This document shows positions 6,569 to 14,826 of a stretch of 64,000 nucleotides of DNA, piece by piece. How positions within the stretch are numbered: position 1 is the stretch's first letter; each line of letters begins with the position of its first letter. The stretch comes from Microbacterium hatanonis (GTDB lineage Bacteria > Actinomycetota > Actinomycetes > Actinomycetales > Microbacteriaceae). The notes beneath the pieces were generated by a model that was given only the letters and a program-made list of their open reading frames with translations, did not search any database and was not told the DNA's origin. The DNA lies in assembly GCF_008017415.1 (NCBI RefSeq), contig NZ_VRSV01000001.1:868001-932000 (forward strand), in the 5' to 3' direction. Made by a program: the position numbers and the translations under genes.

Positions 6569-8487
6569 CCAGGCCTGGACGCTTCCTCCTCCTGACGCTG
6601 GCGGCCACCGCCGTGGTACTCGGCGGTGTCATCGTCCTGTCGGTGATGGGAAGCGAAGACACCGCGCGTTGGTCGGCCACGGTGTGGGTGGCAGCGTTCA
6701 TCACCTGGACGCTCGTGGGCATGGTCGGAGATGTCCTCGCCGGTCATGTGGGCCTCGACGTGCTCGCCGTCGTCGCGATGGTGGCGACGCTCGCCGTGGG
6801 GGAGTACATCGCGTCGTTGATCGTGGTGCTCATGCTCTCGGGCGGGGAGGCTCTCGAGCAGTACGCCACACGCCGGGCGAAACGGGACCTTACGACGCTG
6901 CTCGACCGCTCCCCGCGGCTCGCTCACGTGTTGACACGACCGGATGATGCGGGCTCGGCCGAGACCCGCGATGTGGCGGTCGCCGACGTGCGGGTGGGCG
7001 ACATCCTGCTCATCCGCCCGTCGGAGATCATCCCGGTCGACGGTGTTCTCGTGAGCTCCGCGGGAACGTTCGACGAATCCTCGCTGACCGGTGAGAGCCT
7101 TCCGGTTTCCCGGGTGAGCGGGGACCACGTGCTGTCGGGCGTCGTCAATGGAACCGGGGCGGTGCGTGTGCGAGCGGAGCGGACGAGCGACCGGAGCCAA
7201 TACCAGCAGATCGTCGCTCTCGTGGAGAGCGCGCAAGCCTCTCGGGCGCCGGTCGTGCGCCTTGCGGACCGGTTCGCCGTTCCGTTCACGGCGGTGGCGC
7301 TCGTCTTGGCTGGTGGAGCGTGGATCGTCTCCGGACTACCGGAGCGGTTCGCCGAGGTTCTCGTTCTCGCAACGCCGTGCCCGCTGCTGATCGCCGCTCC
7401 GGTGGCGTTCCTCGGTGGGCTGTCCCGATCGGCCAAGGCGGGCGTCATCTTGAAAGGAGGCGGAGTCATCGAGCAGCTGGCCCGGGTGCGGTCGGCCGCT
7501 TTCGACAAGACCGGCACATTGACCCAGGGCCGTCCCCGGTTGACGGAGGTGCGGCCCGCGTCGCCGTTCGACGCCGATGAGTTCCTCCGTCTCGCCGCCT
7601 CAGCGGAGCAGTACTCCACGCACGTCTTCGCAGACACGATCCGCCGCGCGGCCACGGAGCGGGGGTTGACGCTGAGGGCGGCCGAACATGCCGACGAAGT
7701 GGCCACCCTGGGCGTGTCTGCGGTGATCGATGGACGGGAGGTGGTCGTCGGCAAGCCCGGCTATGTGGCGGAAGTCGCGCCGGAGACGATGCCGATCACC
7801 CTCCACGGCGGGGAGGCAGCCGCGTACGTCGCCGTCGACGGGCGCTTCGCCGGCGCGCTCGTGCTCGCCGATCCGGCCCGCCTGGAATCGGCGCAGGTGG
7901 TTCGGTGGTTGCGCGACCACGGGGTGGAGAACATCGTCATGCTCACGGGCGACGGGCCATCGACGGCCGCGGCGATCGCCGATCAGGTGGGAATCGATGT
8001 CGTGCGCTCCGACCTTCTCCCGGCCCAGAAGGTGGAGTACGCCGCACGAATGGTTCCACGCCCGCTGATGATGGTGGGGGACGGGATCAACGATGCGCCG
8101 GTGCTGGCCGCCGCGGACATCGGGGTCGCGATGGGAGCGCGCGGGGCGACAGCCGCCGGTGACGCTGCCGACGTCGTGGTGCTGGTGGACTCCTTGACGA
8201 AGGTCGTCGAGGCCGTCGCGATCGGGCGGCACACCCTGCGGGTCGCCATGACGGCGATCTGGATAGGGATCGGGCTCAGCACCGCGCTGATGATCATCGC
8301 GACATCCGGCGCCATCCCCGCGGTGGCAGGGGCGCTCATCCAGGAACTCGTCGACGTCGCCACCATCCTCTACTCCCTCCGCGCATTGGGCGGCCCGGGG
8401 GCACGGACCGTGGGACTTTCGACCCGAGAACGCGTCGCCGCCGGCGAGACGATCGATGCGGGGGATCCCTCCCGCACGACGAGATGA
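6565..8487 (+). CDS. P1B-type heavy-metal translocating ATPase
   Basis: 640 residues from GTG 6565. Metal-pump landmarks: actuator TGES (175-178), membrane metal site TPCP (270-273), phosphorylated D314 in DKTGT, and the GDGINDAP hinge. It lacks the usual N-terminal metal-binding domain. The HP dipeptide of the nucleotide domain reads STHV, so the proline is missing. TPC instead of CPC leaves the metal uncertain. It couples metal efflux or uptake to ATP hydrolysis in the membrane. Its 3' end carries an intragenic DosR-like box. It is translationally coupled to the PPOX-like gene before it. Confidence 0.93.
   Translation: MTRPGRFLLLTLAATAVVLGGVIVLSVMGSEDTARWSATVWVAAFITWTLVGMVGDVLAGHVGLDVLAVVAMVATLAVGEYIASLIVVLMLSGGEALEQYATRRAKRDLTTLLDRSPRLAHVLTRPDDAGSAETRDVAVADVRVGDILLIRPSEIIPVDGVLVSSAGTFDESSLTGESLPVSRVSGDHVLSGVVNGTGAVRVRAERTSDRSQYQQIVALVESAQASRAPVVRLADRFAVPFTAVALVLAGGAWIVSGLPERFAEVLVLATPCPLLIAAPVAFLGGLSRSAKAGVILKGGGVIEQLARVRSAAFDKTGTLTQGRPRLTEVRPASPFDADEFLRLAASAEQYSTHVFADTIRRAATERGLTLRAAEHADEVATLGVSAVIDGREVVVGKPGYVAEVAPETMPITLHGGEAAAYVAVDGRFAGALVLADPARLESAQVVRWLRDHGVENIVMLTGDGPSTAAAIADQVGIDVVRSDLLPAQKVEYAARMVPRPLMMVGDGINDAPVLAAADIGVAMGARGATAAGDAADVVVLVDSLTKVVEAVAIGRHTLRVAMTAIWIGIGLSTALMIIATSGAIPAVAGALIQELVDVATILYSLRALGGPGARTVGLSTRERVAAGETIDAGDPSRTTR
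8412..8425 (+). promoter_or_regulatory. DosR-like box 4, inside the ATPase gene
   Basis: GGGACTTTCGACCC within the last 25 codons of the ATPase gene, 75 bases before the small protein at 8501. It could drive an internal promoter for the small protein and Usp genes. Because it is also coding (VGLSTR), chance cannot be excluded. Confidence 0.55.
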
Positions 8488-8500
8488 CAGGAGAAACGAC

Positions 8501-8677
8501 GTGGATCGACGCAGCTTCACGATTCCGGCACCTATCGGCCCGGCGGATCTCGCCCTCCCTCCGACCCAACCCGTCAACATCACCGGTGCTCTCACCGCCG
8601 CCATCTCTCCCGTTCCCCCGGATGCCCGATCGCGCGCGTCCGAGATCACGGAGCCGCTCGGGCGTGTGACGTCGTGA
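8501..8677 (+). CDS. Small 58-residue protein, unknown
   Basis: Begins at GTG 8501 with AGGAG 7 bases ahead and ends in a TGA overlapping the GTG of the Usp gene (GTGA), as expected for a real coupled gene. The product starts MDRRSFTIPAPIGPADLALP; it is proline-, alanine- and threonine-rich, with no membrane segment or cysteine, and probably extended. I do not recognise a family. Position between a metal ATPase and a universal stress protein, under an upstream box, suggests a small effector of the same response (inference). Confidence 0.65.
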   Translation: MDRRSFTIPAPIGPADLALPPTQPVNITGALTAAISPVPPDARSRASEITEPLGRVTS

Positions 8678-9525
8678 ACGAGACGATCGTCGTCGGCGTC
8701 GCCGACCGCGTTGCCGACAGCGACGCGGGGCGGCGAGCTGTCACCTGGGCGATCGACCGCGCCGTGAGAAGCGGGAGCGCGCTTCGTCTCGTGACCGTGG
8801 TGGGTGGCACTCTCGGCGTCATCGGGGAGGGGGAGGTTCTCGAAAGAGCCATGGAGCAGGCGGGCGCGCGGTTGGAGCGGTACGCGAACGAAGCCCACGC
8901 GCAGGGGGCGGCGGCGAGCGCGCTCGTCTACCAGGGGAGGCCGGTCGAGCGTCTGGTCGAAGCATCCGTCTCCGCCCGCCTTCTCGTCATCGCCAGCGAC
9001 TACCGGGGTCCGACGAGCAGCGTTCGGCGAGGACCCCACGGCGTGCGCATCGCGGCCGGGGCCCACTGCCCGGTCGTCGTCGTTCCCGACATCGATCTTT
9101 CGGAACGGGAGGGCGTCGTTGTCGGGGCCGATGGCTCCGACCTCTCGGAAGCTGCCATCGCGTTCGCCGCGGCCGAGGCGGACCGCGACGGCCACACGCT
9201 CACCGCGGTCACGACGTGGACACCGGTGCCGCTGAGCGTGGAGTTCGACGGGTACCCCGACGGATACTTCGACAATCTTCAGGCGCTGGCCGAAGAGGCT
9301 CAAGCCATCTCTCTCGCCGGAATCCCCGAGGACTACCCCGACCTTCGCGTCGTGCGTGTGGTTGAACGCGGAGATGCCGCCGACGTCCTCAACCGTTTCG
9401 CTCTCCACGCGCGACTCGTGGTGGTCGGAACGCACGGGCGCGGGGCGATCGCTCGCTTTCTCCTCGGATCCACGAGCCACGAGATGCTCGCGGCCCCTGC
9501 GACCGTCACAGCGGTGATCAGGTGA
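8674..9525 (+). CDS. Universal stress protein, tandem Usp domains
   Basis: 283 residues from GTG 8674, overlapping the previous stop. Two Usp domains, about residues 1-138 and 145-283. The C-terminal half keeps the ATP-binding pattern G-2x-G-9x-G-S (GTHGRGAIARFLLGS), so this copy should bind ATP. Tandem Usp proteins are a hallmark of the mycobacterial DosR regulon, where they act in persistence under low oxygen. Last gene of the rightward run starting near 5714; it converges on the second PPOX-like gene only 3 bases away. Confidence 0.93.
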   Translation: MNETIVVGVADRVADSDAGRRAVTWAIDRAVRSGSALRLVTVVGGTLGVIGEGEVLERAMEQAGARLERYANEAHAQGAAASALVYQGRPVERLVEASVSARLLVIASDYRGPTSSVRRGPHGVRIAAGAHCPVVVVPDIDLSEREGVVVGADGSDLSEAAIAFAAAEADRDGHTLTAVTTWTPVPLSVEFDGYPDGYFDNLQALAEEAQAISLAGIPEDYPDLRVVRVVERGDAADVLNRFALHARLVVVGTHGRGAIARFLLGSTSHEMLAAPATVTAVIR

Positions 9526-9528
9526 CGG

Positions 9529-10071
9529 TCACCGAGGGAACGGTGGCAGGTGCGGAATGGGTTGGGGTCGTACGGGCTCCGGTCGGCGGGGGCGAGAATC
9601 CCGCAGGGCGGGCGCGCCGCGGGTCAGACGACCCGGTTCGCGAAATCTCCGGCCAGCGACGGCCGTAGGTTCGACACGGATGACGTAGCGCTTGAGTGTC
9701 GGCGTCGAGGTCTGCAATGAGGCGGCGCCGCTCTCGCGGAGCTCTTCGTCCGTCGTCACCTGCTGGGCGATGCCGCGGAGGAGGACGCTCCAGTGAAGCG
9801 TGCCGTCGGCTCCGTCGATCTCGAGGGCGACAGCGGGATGGGAGCGGATGTGACGCAGCTTGCTGTCGTTCGCGGTGCGGATGTAGACGATGCGCTTGCG
9901 GCTGAGATAGTTCACCGGGAACACTTCGGGGTCGCCCGTGGGGTCGACCAGAGCGATCCGACCCATGTCGCCCTGCTCGATCAATGCCCAGCATTCGGCT
10001 GCAGACAGCGTTGTGACGAGCGGTGGGGTGGACTCGGGGGTCGATGGTGGAGGGGAAGGCATGGTGGGCAT
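9529..10071 (-). CDS. Pyridoxamine 5'-phosphate oxidase-like protein with basic C-terminal tail
   Basis: 180 residues from ATG 10071, which has GAGGAG well placed; an upstream ATG would extend it without a ribosome site. Central PPOX-like split barrel: LSAAECWALIEQGDMGRIAL, then VFPVNYLSRKRIVYIRTA and a VALEIDG strand, paralogous to the gene at 6143. The last 40 residues are proline/arginine-rich and look disordered. DosR-like box 5 lies 52 bases upstream. It is divergent from the sensor kinase gene, so one intergenic region may serve both. Confidence 0.86.
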   Translation of the reverse strand: MPTMPSPPPSTPESTPPLVTTLSAAECWALIEQGDMGRIALVDPTGDPEVFPVNYLSRKRIVYIRTANDSKLRHIRSHPAVALEIDGADGTLHWSVLLRGIAQQVTTDEELRESGAASLQTSTPTLKRYVIRVEPTAVAGRRFREPGRLTRGAPALRDSRPRRPEPVRPQPIPHLPPFPR

Positions 10072-10123
10072 GGGTACTCCTCTGTGTGGGTTCCATCGCA
10101 CTGGAGACCGCGTGCAGACGTAA

Positions 10124-10137
10124 GGGCCGAAGGTCCC
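10124..10137. promoter_or_regulatory. DosR-like box 5 (PPOX gene and sensor kinase)
   Basis: GGGCCGAAGGTCCC on the plus strand (GGGACCTTCGGCCC on the minus strand). It lies 52 bases upstream of the leftward PPOX-like gene and 75 bases upstream of the histidine kinase, so it could regulate both, including autoregulation of the two-component system. A TAGATT hexamer at 10186-10191 is a possible -10 element for the kinase. Confidence 0.72.
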
Positions 10138-10212
10138 CTCGGTCGTGCAACGTCGTCCCCCCTAGCGGTGGGCGGCGACGGACCTTAGATTGAGCGCAGA
10201 CCAGGGGGTGAG

Positions 10213-11925
10213 ATGCACAGCGATCCACCGCTTTCGTTCCCCGACGAACCCCGTGAGGAGTTGGACCGAGCGATCGCCGTGCTGATGACGACGGCGGAGC
10301 GGGTCATGACCACGCAGAGTCGCCTGCGCGCGCTGCTTCACGCCGTACAGACGGTCGTTGGCGACATCGATCTCCCCACGGTGCTCACCAGGGTCGTCGA
10401 GGCAGCCGTGCAACTGGTCGACGCCGAGTACGGAGCGATCGGCGTCGTCTCACCGGACGGGAAGTCGCTGGACGAGTTCATCCACGTCGGCGTGGATGAG
10501 GGTGCCGCGGTGCTCATCGGACATCTGCCGAGGGGACGCGGTGTGCTGGGGGCTCTGCTCGCCGATCCGCGGCCTATCAGGATGCCGCACATCGCCGACG
10601 ACGTCCGCGCGGTCGGCTTTCCTGTTCACCACCCGCCGATGGACTCCTTCCTGGGCGTGCCCGTGCGGGTCCGCGAGGAGGTGTTCGGAAACCTCTACCT
10701 CACGAATCGGCGCGGCGGCGTCTTCTCCGCGGAGGACGAGGAGCTGTTGGACGCCATGGCGACCACCGCGGGTTTCGCGATCCAGAACGCCCGGCTCTTC
10801 GAGGAAGCCCGACTGCGGGAGCGGTGGATGTCGGCCGCCTCTCAGCTCTCGTCGGCGCTGCTGAGCACGCCCCCGCAAGGTGCCCTGGACCTCATCGCGG
10901 GGCGAGTCAGTGATGTCTCGCGCGCGGCGGCGGTCGCCGTCGTGACGGCGGCCGACTCGGAACCAGTGGTACGAGTGGCCGCCTGGCGGGGCCCGGAAGA
11001 GATCACCATCCATCCCCGGATACAGACGGCGCAGACGTTCGCGGCCCCCGCTCTGGTCGACGGCGATCGGGTGACGGTGCGTGCGGCTGAGGGCACGACC
11101 GACGATCCGCTCCGGGTGAACGGGGCCGACGGCGCCGGACCGTCCATGGCCGTTCCGCTTCGCTCTCGTCTTCGATCGTGGGGAGCGATCATTGTCTCCC
11201 GATCTCCCGGGGAGAAAGCATTCTCGGAGGTGGATGCGGAGGTCCTCGCGAATCTCGCCTCGCAGGCGAGCATCGCGCTGGAGCTTGCGGACGCCCGCGC
11301 CGAACAGCAGCGCACCATTCTCGCGGAAGACCGTGCGCGGATCGCTCGCGACCTCCACGACCACGTCATCCAACAGCTCTTCGGTGCGGAGATGACCCTG
11401 TTGTCTGTCGCCGCCGGCCTGCCGGACGGCTCTCGCCGTCATCAGCTGCAGCAGGCGACGGACCACGTCGATCTCGCGATCTCGCAGATCCGCACCATCG
11501 TCTTCGCGCTGTCGTCGAAAGACGCCACGTCGGTTCGCCACCGCATCATCGACAGTGTCGCCGCAGCCTCCGGCACTCTCCTGCGCACCCCCTCCATTCG
11601 GTTCGGCGGGCCGGTCGATCACATCGTCGGAGGGCAGCTCGCCGATGATCTCGTCGCCGCTGTCAGCGAGTTGCTCTCCAACAGCATCCGGCATGCGGAT
11701 GCCGACAACATCTCCCTGGAGGTGACCGCCCGCGACGACGCCCTCTCGCTCGTCGTGGTCGATGACGGCAAGGGGATGGGTGCGGCCCGTCGTCGCAGCG
11801 GGCTCAAGAATCTCGAGGATCGCGCGGTCGCCCACGGCGGGGTGCTCGAGATCCTCAGTGGACCGACCGGCACGCGCGCGCACTGGTCGGCGATCATCCG
11901 CTCCGAGGGCGAGGGAGTTCCATGA
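10213..11925 (+). CDS. devS: DevS/DosT-like heme-GAF sensor histidine kinase
   Basis: 570 residues, close to mycobacterial DosS (578). Order: GAF A about 54-198, GAF B about 218-362, HisKA_3 dimerisation helix with phospho-acceptor H382 (DLHDHVIQQLF), HATPase with SELLSNSIRHA (485-495), DDGKGM and GLKNL. In GAF A, GFPVHHPPMDSFLGVPVRVR aligns to DosS, so H140 matches heme ligand H149 and Y162 in FGNLYLT matches distal Y171. Heme-based oxygen or redox sensing is therefore likely (inference from conserved residues). No membrane segment. AGGGGG precedes the ATG. It overlaps the regulator gene by 4 bases. Confidence 0.93.
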   Translation: MHSDPPLSFPDEPREELDRAIAVLMTTAERVMTTQSRLRALLHAVQTVVGDIDLPTVLTRVVEAAVQLVDAEYGAIGVVSPDGKSLDEFIHVGVDEGAAVLIGHLPRGRGVLGALLADPRPIRMPHIADDVRAVGFPVHHPPMDSFLGVPVRVREEVFGNLYLTNRRGGVFSAEDEELLDAMATTAGFAIQNARLFEEARLRERWMSAASQLSSALLSTPPQGALDLIAGRVSDVSRAAAVAVVTAADSEPVVRVAAWRGPEEITIHPRIQTAQTFAAPALVDGDRVTVRAAEGTTDDPLRVNGADGAGPSMAVPLRSRLRSWGAIIVSRSPGEKAFSEVDAEVLANLASQASIALELADARAEQQRTILAEDRARIARDLHDHVIQQLFGAEMTLLSVAAGLPDGSRRHQLQQATDHVDLAISQIRTIVFALSSKDATSVRHRIIDSVAAASGTLLRTPSIRFGGPVDHIVGGQLADDLVAAVSELLSNSIRHADADNISLEVTARDDALSLVVVDDGKGMGAARRRSGLKNLEDRAVAHGGVLEILSGPTGTRAHWSAIIRSEGEGVP

Positions 11926-12557
11926 TCCGCGTCTTCGTCGTGGACGATCATGAGATCGTGCGGCGCGGTGTGGTGGACCTGGTGGAGACCGCTCGCGACA
12001 TGGAAGTGGTGGGAGAGGCGGGAACGCTTCGACAGGCGGCCGCCCGGATCCCTGCCGCCGCTCCCGATGTCGCCGTTCTTGACGTCCGGTTACCCGATGG
12101 CAGTGGCGTCGACCTGTGCCGGGATCTGCGATCGATGATGCCGGGGCTCGCCTGCCTGATGCTCACCGCCCACGATGACGACGATGCCACCTTCGACGCG
12201 GTGCTGGCCGGCGCCGCGGGGTACCTCCTGAAGAGCGTCGGAGCGAAGACTCTTCTCGACGACATCCGAGCCGTGGCCGGCGGCAAGATCCTGTTGAGCG
12301 CGGCGGCTTCGCAACGAGCTTCCGCGCAGATGCGCGAGCAGCCTCGGGACGACCCCCGCATGGGGTCGCTCGGGTTGCGCGAGCGACAGGTGCTCGCGCT
12401 CATTGCGGACGGCTTGACGAACCGGCAGATCGGCGAACGGCTCGGCCTGGCGGAGAAGACGGTGAAGAACTACGTGTCGTCACTTCTTAGCAAGCTGGGT
12501 GTGGGCTCGCGCACCCAGGCGGCCCTCCTTCGGGTCGAGTACGACGACACCCGCTAG
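11922..12557 (+). CDS. devR: DevR/DosR-like NarL-family response regulator
   Basis: 211 residues. Receiver domain with acidic VDDH and phospho-acceptor D54 (VAVLDVRLPDG), same numbering as DosR; switch T82 region and K104. The LuxR-type HTH ends in GLAEKTVKNYVSSLLSKL, keeping the Lys, Lys and Asn that contact DNA in DosR, which fits the GGGAC half-sites found nearby. Its ATG overlaps the kinase stop (ATGA), so the pair is co-translated. Predicted to activate the surrounding genes when phosphorylated by the kinase. Confidence 0.93.
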   Translation: MIRVFVVDDHEIVRRGVVDLVETARDMEVVGEAGTLRQAAARIPAAAPDVAVLDVRLPDGSGVDLCRDLRSMMPGLACLMLTAHDDDDATFDAVLAGAAGYLLKSVGAKTLLDDIRAVAGGKILLSAAASQRASAQMREQPRDDPRMGSLGLRERQVLALIADGLTNRQIGERLGLAEKTVKNYVSSLLSKLGVGSRTQAALLRVEYDDTR

Positions 12558-12565
12558 CCCGGCGG

Positions 12566-12579
12566 GGGACCTTCGACCC
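12566..12579 (+). promoter_or_regulatory. DosR-like box 6 (Usp at 12634)
   Basis: GGGACCTTCGACCC in the gap after the regulator, 54 bases upstream of the Usp ATG. A TACCGT hexamer (TANNNT type -10) starts exactly 22 bases after the box at 12602. Confidence 0.75.
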
Positions 12580-12633
12580 GCTCCGCATCCCGCGCACGGC
12601 CTACCGTCGCAGTGATAGGCGGGGAGTCAGAGC

Positions 12634-13458
12634 ATGGGGCACATCGTTCTCGGTTACGACGGCAGTACCGCAGCCGATTCGGCGCTCGATTGGGTGGCCG
12701 AACGGATATCGACGCGCCCAGCGGGCGTCGTGCTGGTCGTCGTGGCGAACATGTTCAACGCAGAGCGACCGGTGATCTCACGCTTCGCGCACGAGGCGTC
12801 GGAGCGATTGCGGGCGATGGTGCCGGATGCCGCGGTCGACATCGACATCGTCGATGGGCGGATGCCGGGCACGCTGTCCCAGTCGGCGCAGGGCGCGGAT
12901 CTGCTCGTGGTGGGCATGCACACGAACACGCGTTCGCGCTCGTTGCTCGCCGGTGCGGTTCCGTTGCGGTTGACCGCTCTCGCCTCGGTCCCGGTCGTCC
13001 TCGTGCCTGCGGGATGGGCGCCGCGCATGGCACCGGTGACGGTGGGGCTCGCGGCGGACGGTTCCTCCGATGCCGCAGTGCGGTTCGCAGCCGTCGAGGC
13101 GCTCGAACAGGGGCAACCCCTGCGGATCGCCCATTCCTGGCTGATGGACTCCCCCCTACCGTCGGGGCCGGCCGGAGGAGCACGTGCTGCGAGAGAAGCG
13201 CGCGTCCGCCACCGGGCGATCCTCGACGGCGCCGTCATGGCTATGACGCAGGAGCATCCCGGGCTCGCGATCGAATCCACGCTTGTGCGGGACAACCCGG
13301 CAGCAGCCCTCACATCGCAGGCCTCCCGCAGCTCGCTCGTCGTGATCGGCACTCATCGACGGGGGCTGCTCTCGGGGTGGCTCCTGGGATCGGTCGCATG
13401 GGATCTGGTGGGGGAGTTGCGCGACCCTATCTGCGTCGTACCCCCGCGGCTCTCATAG
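12634..13458 (+). CDS. Universal stress protein, tandem Usp domains
   Basis: 274 residues, two Usp domains (about 1-128 and 135-274). The C-terminal nucleotide motif is degenerate: GTHRRGLLSGWLLGS has arginine where the second glycine is expected, so ATP binding may be lost. Starts MGHIVLGYDGSTAADSALDW, the usual Usp beginning. DosR-like box 6 sits 54 bases upstream with a TANNNT element in between. It converges on the leftward Usp gene 4 bases away. Confidence 0.92.
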   Translation: MGHIVLGYDGSTAADSALDWVAERISTRPAGVVLVVVANMFNAERPVISRFAHEASERLRAMVPDAAVDIDIVDGRMPGTLSQSAQGADLLVVGMHTNTRSRSLLAGAVPLRLTALASVPVVLVPAGWAPRMAPVTVGLAADGSSDAAVRFAAVEALEQGQPLRIAHSWLMDSPLPSGPAGGARAAREARVRHRAILDGAVMAMTQEHPGLAIESTLVRDNPAAALTSQASRSSLVVIGTHRRGLLSGWLLGSVAWDLVGELRDPICVVPPRLS

Positions 13459-13462
13459 ACGA

Positions 13463-14305
13463 TCAGGGCGAGAGCTGATCCGTGGTCGACGTCTTCTCGG
13501 GAACGATGAGCACGGCACAGCGCGCACGCCACAGCAGATCTTGAGCAACGGCACCCGTCAGTCCTCCGGCGAGAACTCCCTGGTGGTGCGTGCCGATGAC
13601 GATCAGGGCAGCATGCTCCGCATAACCGAGCAGCGCGTTGACGGGCGAGGAGCGAACGACGTCGCTCTCGATGTCGACCTCGCCGAATCGTCGACGCAGG
13701 GAGCGGACCGCAGCATCCAGAAGCGCTCGGTGCTCCTCGACGATGCGGTCTGGTCTCTCCTCCATCGCCGAGGACTCCACCACCACGCCCGGAAGCCCCC
13801 AGGCATGCACGACGTGCAACTTCCTCTTCATCGCGGACGCCTCATGCGCGGCGAGGTCGAGGGCCGCGGCAGAGGAGGTGTCGTCTGCCAGACCGACCAC
13901 GATGTCTCCGTCGGTCTCTGTCCATCCGGCCGGTATGACGCAGACGGGAACGGTCGCATGCGCGGTGATCCGCACCGGAATCCACCCTCCGATGGCTGCC
14001 CGCAGGGGATGATCGGGGTCGACGCCGATCACCAGCAGGTCGGCACCGGAACTCACCCTCGCGAGCGCGCGAGAGACAGCACCGTCAGCTCGGTGCAACT
14101 CGACGGCCTGACCGGGAACCCGGTCGCGCAGCACACGTTCGACGTTCTCGAGCAGCTCCAGCGAGGCATGACGATCGGCGGTCAGGTTGCTGACGACATT
14201 CACGACCCGCACTCGAGACGGCTCGCGCGCGCATCGCTCGGCGACCCAGTGCGTGGCTGATGCGGAGGCCGGTGTGCCGTCCACTCCCAGAACGATGTCT
14301 TCCAT
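13463..14305 (-). CDS. Universal stress protein, tandem Usp domains
   Basis: 280 residues from ATG 14305, which has GGAGGG ahead; a longer upstream-open form is unlikely. Two Usp domains starting MEDIVLGVDGTPASASATHW; the C-terminal motif GTHHQGVLAGGLTGAVA is also degenerate for ATP. Similar to the neighbour at 12634 in length and layout, so a local duplication with inversion is plausible. DosR-like box 7 lies 63 bases upstream, and a TAGCCT hexamer is exactly 22 bases from the box, as in the neighbour. Confidence 0.92.
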   Translation of the reverse strand: MEDIVLGVDGTPASASATHWVAERCAREPSRVRVVNVVSNLTADRHASLELLENVERVLRDRVPGQAVELHRADGAVSRALARVSSGADLLVIGVDPDHPLRAAIGGWIPVRITAHATVPVCVIPAGWTETDGDIVVGLADDTSSAAALDLAAHEASAMKRKLHVVHAWGLPGVVVESSAMEERPDRIVEEHRALLDAAVRSLRRRFGEVDIESDVVRSSPVNALLGYAEHAALIVIGTHHQGVLAGGLTGAVAQDLLWRARCAVLIVPEKTSTTDQLSP

Positions 14306-14368
14306 CGGACTCACCCTCCAGGCTGTGTGTCGGTAGGTGAAGGCTATGGACCGGTCGACCCCGGCCAG

Positions 14369-14382
14369 AGGACGAAAGTCCC
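14369..14382. promoter_or_regulatory. DosR-like box 7 (divergent)
   Basis: AGGACGAAAGTCCC on the plus strand, GGGACTTTCGTCCT on the minus strand. It lies 63 bases upstream of the leftward Usp gene and 108 bases upstream of the rightward PLDc_N gene, so it may control both. Confidence 0.72.
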
Positions 14383-14490
14383 GCCGGCGGTCCCCATCGA
14401 GCCGCCCGCGGGTAATCGCCACGGGCCACCACGAGGAAGCGGCACGATGGGGCGGTTGCCGCGCGTGCGCAGCGCTGACAGGCTCGAAGC

Positions 14491-14712
14491 ATGTTCAGCG
14501 GACTCACCGGGTGGCACCTGATGATCCTCGCGGTCGTCTTCCTGATCCCCTTCGTGCTGGCTGCGGTCAGCATCGCGCGCAATCGAGCGTCGTCGGGGCT
14601 GGAGAAGGCCGTATGGGTTCTCGTGATCCTCGCGTTCCCGTTGCTGGGACCCATCCTCTGGTTCGTGATCGGACGCCGAGGAGGCCGCGAAAGTCCTCGC
14701 CCGTCCCCGTGA
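14491..14712 (+). CDS. Small PLDc_N-domain membrane protein
   Basis: 73 residues: two transmembrane helices (about 7-28 and 40-62), a short loop with SSGLEKAVWVLVI and a basic tail, typical of the PLDc_N (cardiolipin synthase N-terminal) module without an enzyme domain. Function unknown. It shares a possible divergent control region with the Usp gene at 13463 and resembles the membrane half of the SHOCT protein at 5714. Marks the right end of the DosR-like island. Confidence 0.78.
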   Translation: MFSGLTGWHLMILAVVFLIPFVLAAVSIARNRASSGLEKAVWVLVILAFPLLGPILWFVIGRRGGRESPRPSP

Positions 14713-14826
14713 CGCGAGAGGTGCACGGGAAGCCGTCATCCGGTTCCCGCGCCGAACATGACGCTGCGAGGTGGGCCCCGCATCCGGGGCATTCATGTCG
14801 CCCGCGTCGAGCGATACCGTCGACCC

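Noticed and set aside
6565..8487. CtpF-type calcium P2 ATPase as in the mycobacterial regulon
   Set aside because: TPCP metal site and P1B-like order; lacks P2-type length and motifs.
10151..10162. Additional DosR-like half-site (CGTCGTCCCCCC)
   Set aside because: Only one half fits and the spacing does not; likely GC-rich background.
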